A stretch of 6,153 nt of DNA, from the NCBI GenBank assembly GCA_028865155.1, contig JAGWKW010000082.1, positions 1 to 6,153 of the forward strand, given 5' to 3'. Position numbers and translations under genes: made by a program. Source of the stretch: Alphaproteobacteria bacterium (lineage in GTDB: Bacteria > Pseudomonadota > Alphaproteobacteria > UBA9219). A model generated the notes under the pieces. It saw only the letters and a program-made list of their open reading frames with translations, had not been told where the DNA came from and ran no database searches. This document shows positions 5,111 to 6,153 of this stretch, one piece after another; position 1 is the first letter of the stretch, and the number at the start of each line of letters is the position of its first letter.

Positions 5111-6153
5111 CTATTTCCGTTGCTGCAGCCAGGCCGCGATTTTAGGCCAGTTGGCCGTTAGCGCGCGCGAACCCATGAAGAGCCCGATATGGCCGCCTTC
5201 GGCCATGTCGGTGACGATGTCGTCCTTGGGCGTGCCGATGAAGTTTTTGGCGTTGAAGACCTGTTCGGCCGGCGTGATGTCGTCTTCCCTGCCGCCCAGA
5301 AGATAGGTCGGGCAGGTGATGGTCTGCGGTTTGACGGTGATGCCCAATGCTTTGAACCGGCCTTTGGCGAAGCGGTTCTCCTTGAACAGTTCCTTGACCG
5401 CCTGCAAATACCAGCGCCCCGGCAGGTTGATGGTGTTTTCGTACCAGCTTTCGAAGGCTTCGGTGCGTTTTAGATAGGCCGCATCGTCGATATGCTCGTA
5501 GAGCGAGACATATTTATCGACCGTATTCTTTTCGGGGTTCAGGCTCTTGAAGCCTTCGAGCATGAATTCGCCTTTGAGCAAACCGCCGCCGGCAAGCACG
5601 AGATTTTCATAAAAGCTCATCGGCAGATCGTCGGCGAGCAGGCGGATGCCGCCATTGCCTGCCTGCGTGTCGAGAGGCGTTCCGGCGCAAACCAAGGCCG
5701 CCACTTGTGCAGGAAAACGTGCGGCATACAGCGCGGCCATCCATCCGCCCTGGCACAGGCCGATCAGTTTGACGCGCCCGCCCAGCTCGCCGACCGCGAC
5801 GTGAAGTTCAGCGAGGTAATTGTCGATGTCGTAATCCTTCATCGTCTGGTCGGCGCTGCGCCAGTCGGTGGCGTAAACGCGCGTCAGGCCGTTTTGCATC
5901 AGCGTCGCGATCAGGCTTTGCCCGGCATGGAAATCGGCGATGACGGAAGTGTGCCCGGCATAGGGCGGCAGGACGAGCGTGGGGATTTCGTTTGCATCGG
6001 GCGCGGTTGAAAAGTCGCGCAGCGTGAAAGTATGCAGGTCGAACAGAATTTTGTTGGGCGATGCCCATTCAGGCTTGGGCTTGATGATGTCGGTCTTGAC
6101 GATTTCCTGGAAGAATTTCAGATTTTTTTCCGCTGCGGTGACCGTTTCCTGCC
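5111..6153 (-). CDS. PhaC-like alpha/beta hydrolase (polyhydroxyalkanoate synthase/depolymerase family), 5' end cut off
   Basis: The frame is open from the right edge (codon 6151-6149) to TAG 5113, giving 346 residues without a start inside the window. ATG 5899 is internal, because conserved sequence continues upstream of it (PPYAGHTSVIADFHAGQSL at about 64-82). An alpha/beta-hydrolase fold is indicated by the nucleophile elbow GLCQGGW with Cys133 (5755-5753), which fits the GxCxGG box of PHA synthases, a GGREDDITP segment with likely Asp290, and GGHIGLF with His321: a Cys-Asp-His triad. These are as expected for enzymes that make or break (R)-3-hydroxyalkanoate polyesters at storage granules. 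The PPYAGH start of the core also recalls intracellular PHB depolymerases, which have a Cys nucleophile too, so direction (synthase or depolymerase) is open. The size would suit a short PhaC. tRNA-Tyr follows on the same strand. Confidence 0.85.
   Translation of the reverse strand, partial: QETVTAAEKNLKFFQEIVKTDIIKPKPEWASPNKILFDLHTFTLRDFSTAPDANEIPTLVLPPYAGHTSVIADFHAGQSLIATLMQNGLTRVYATDWRSADQTMKDYDIDNYLAELHVAVGELGGRVKLIGLCQGGWMAALYAARFPAQVAALVCAGTPLDTQAGNGGIRLLADDLPMSFYENLVLAGGGLLKGEFMLEGFKSLNPEKNTVDKYVSLYEHIDDAAYLKRTEAFESWYENTINLPGRWYLQAVKELFKENRFAKGRFKALGITVKPQTITCPTYLLGGREDDITPAEQVFNAKNFIGTPKDDIVTDMAEGGHIGLFMGSRALTANWPKIAAWLQQRK

Noticed and set aside
5492..6010. Plus-strand 172-codon frame opposite the PhaC-like gene
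   Set aside because: The minus strand encodes the intact Cys-Asp-His hydrolase core, so this is a shadow frame.

Overview
The window most likely comes from the chromosome of an alphaproteobacterium, possibly a Rhodospirillales- or Micavibrio-like lineage. This rests on the CheY-type regulator with a GPDRR/ERR tail, the PhaC-like hydrolase, the family-6 uracil/hypoxanthine-DNA glycosylase, CCA-encoding tRNA genes and moderate GC content. The lineage is inferred from remembered family features; no search was run.

Layout from left to right. (1) Positions 1-720, minus strand: a two-gene signalling operon. A stand-alone response regulator (720-187) is followed after 21 nt by a small protein that runs off the left edge (165-1). 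An AT-rich promoter region with a perfect 15-bp palindrome lies upstream. (2) 875-951, plus strand: tRNA-Arg(CCT). (3) 2176-1020, minus strand: two adjacent small lipoprotein genes. They are very diverged from each other but share a skeleton (lipobox, CGxQ motif, C-terminal Gly-Φ-Φ-x-x-Cys) and look like an old tandem duplication. (4) 2177-2502: a 326-nt divergent intergenic region. (5) 2503-3825, plus strand: a 440-aa pentapeptide-repeat protein made of two similar modules. (6) 4310-3831, minus strand: a hypoxanthine/uracil-DNA glycosylase, convergent with the pentapeptide gene and separated from it by only 5 nt. (7) 4843-4367, minus strand: an unrecognised soluble protein just upstream of the glycosylase. 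(8) 5040-4955, minus strand: tRNA-Tyr(GTA) with a TTGACA promoter. (9) 6153-5111, minus strand: a PhaC-like alpha/beta hydrolase with a Cys nucleophile, cut at its 5' end by the right edge.

The genes do not form one obvious pathway. They read as a run of short housekeeping and hypothetical transcription units: signalling, envelope lipoproteins, DNA base-excision repair, polyester metabolism and two tRNAs. No transposase, integrase, CRISPR array, toxin-antitoxin pair or phage gene is visible. The parts most worth a second look are the lipoprotein pair, the two-module pentapeptide protein, and the regulator/small-protein pair at the left edge.
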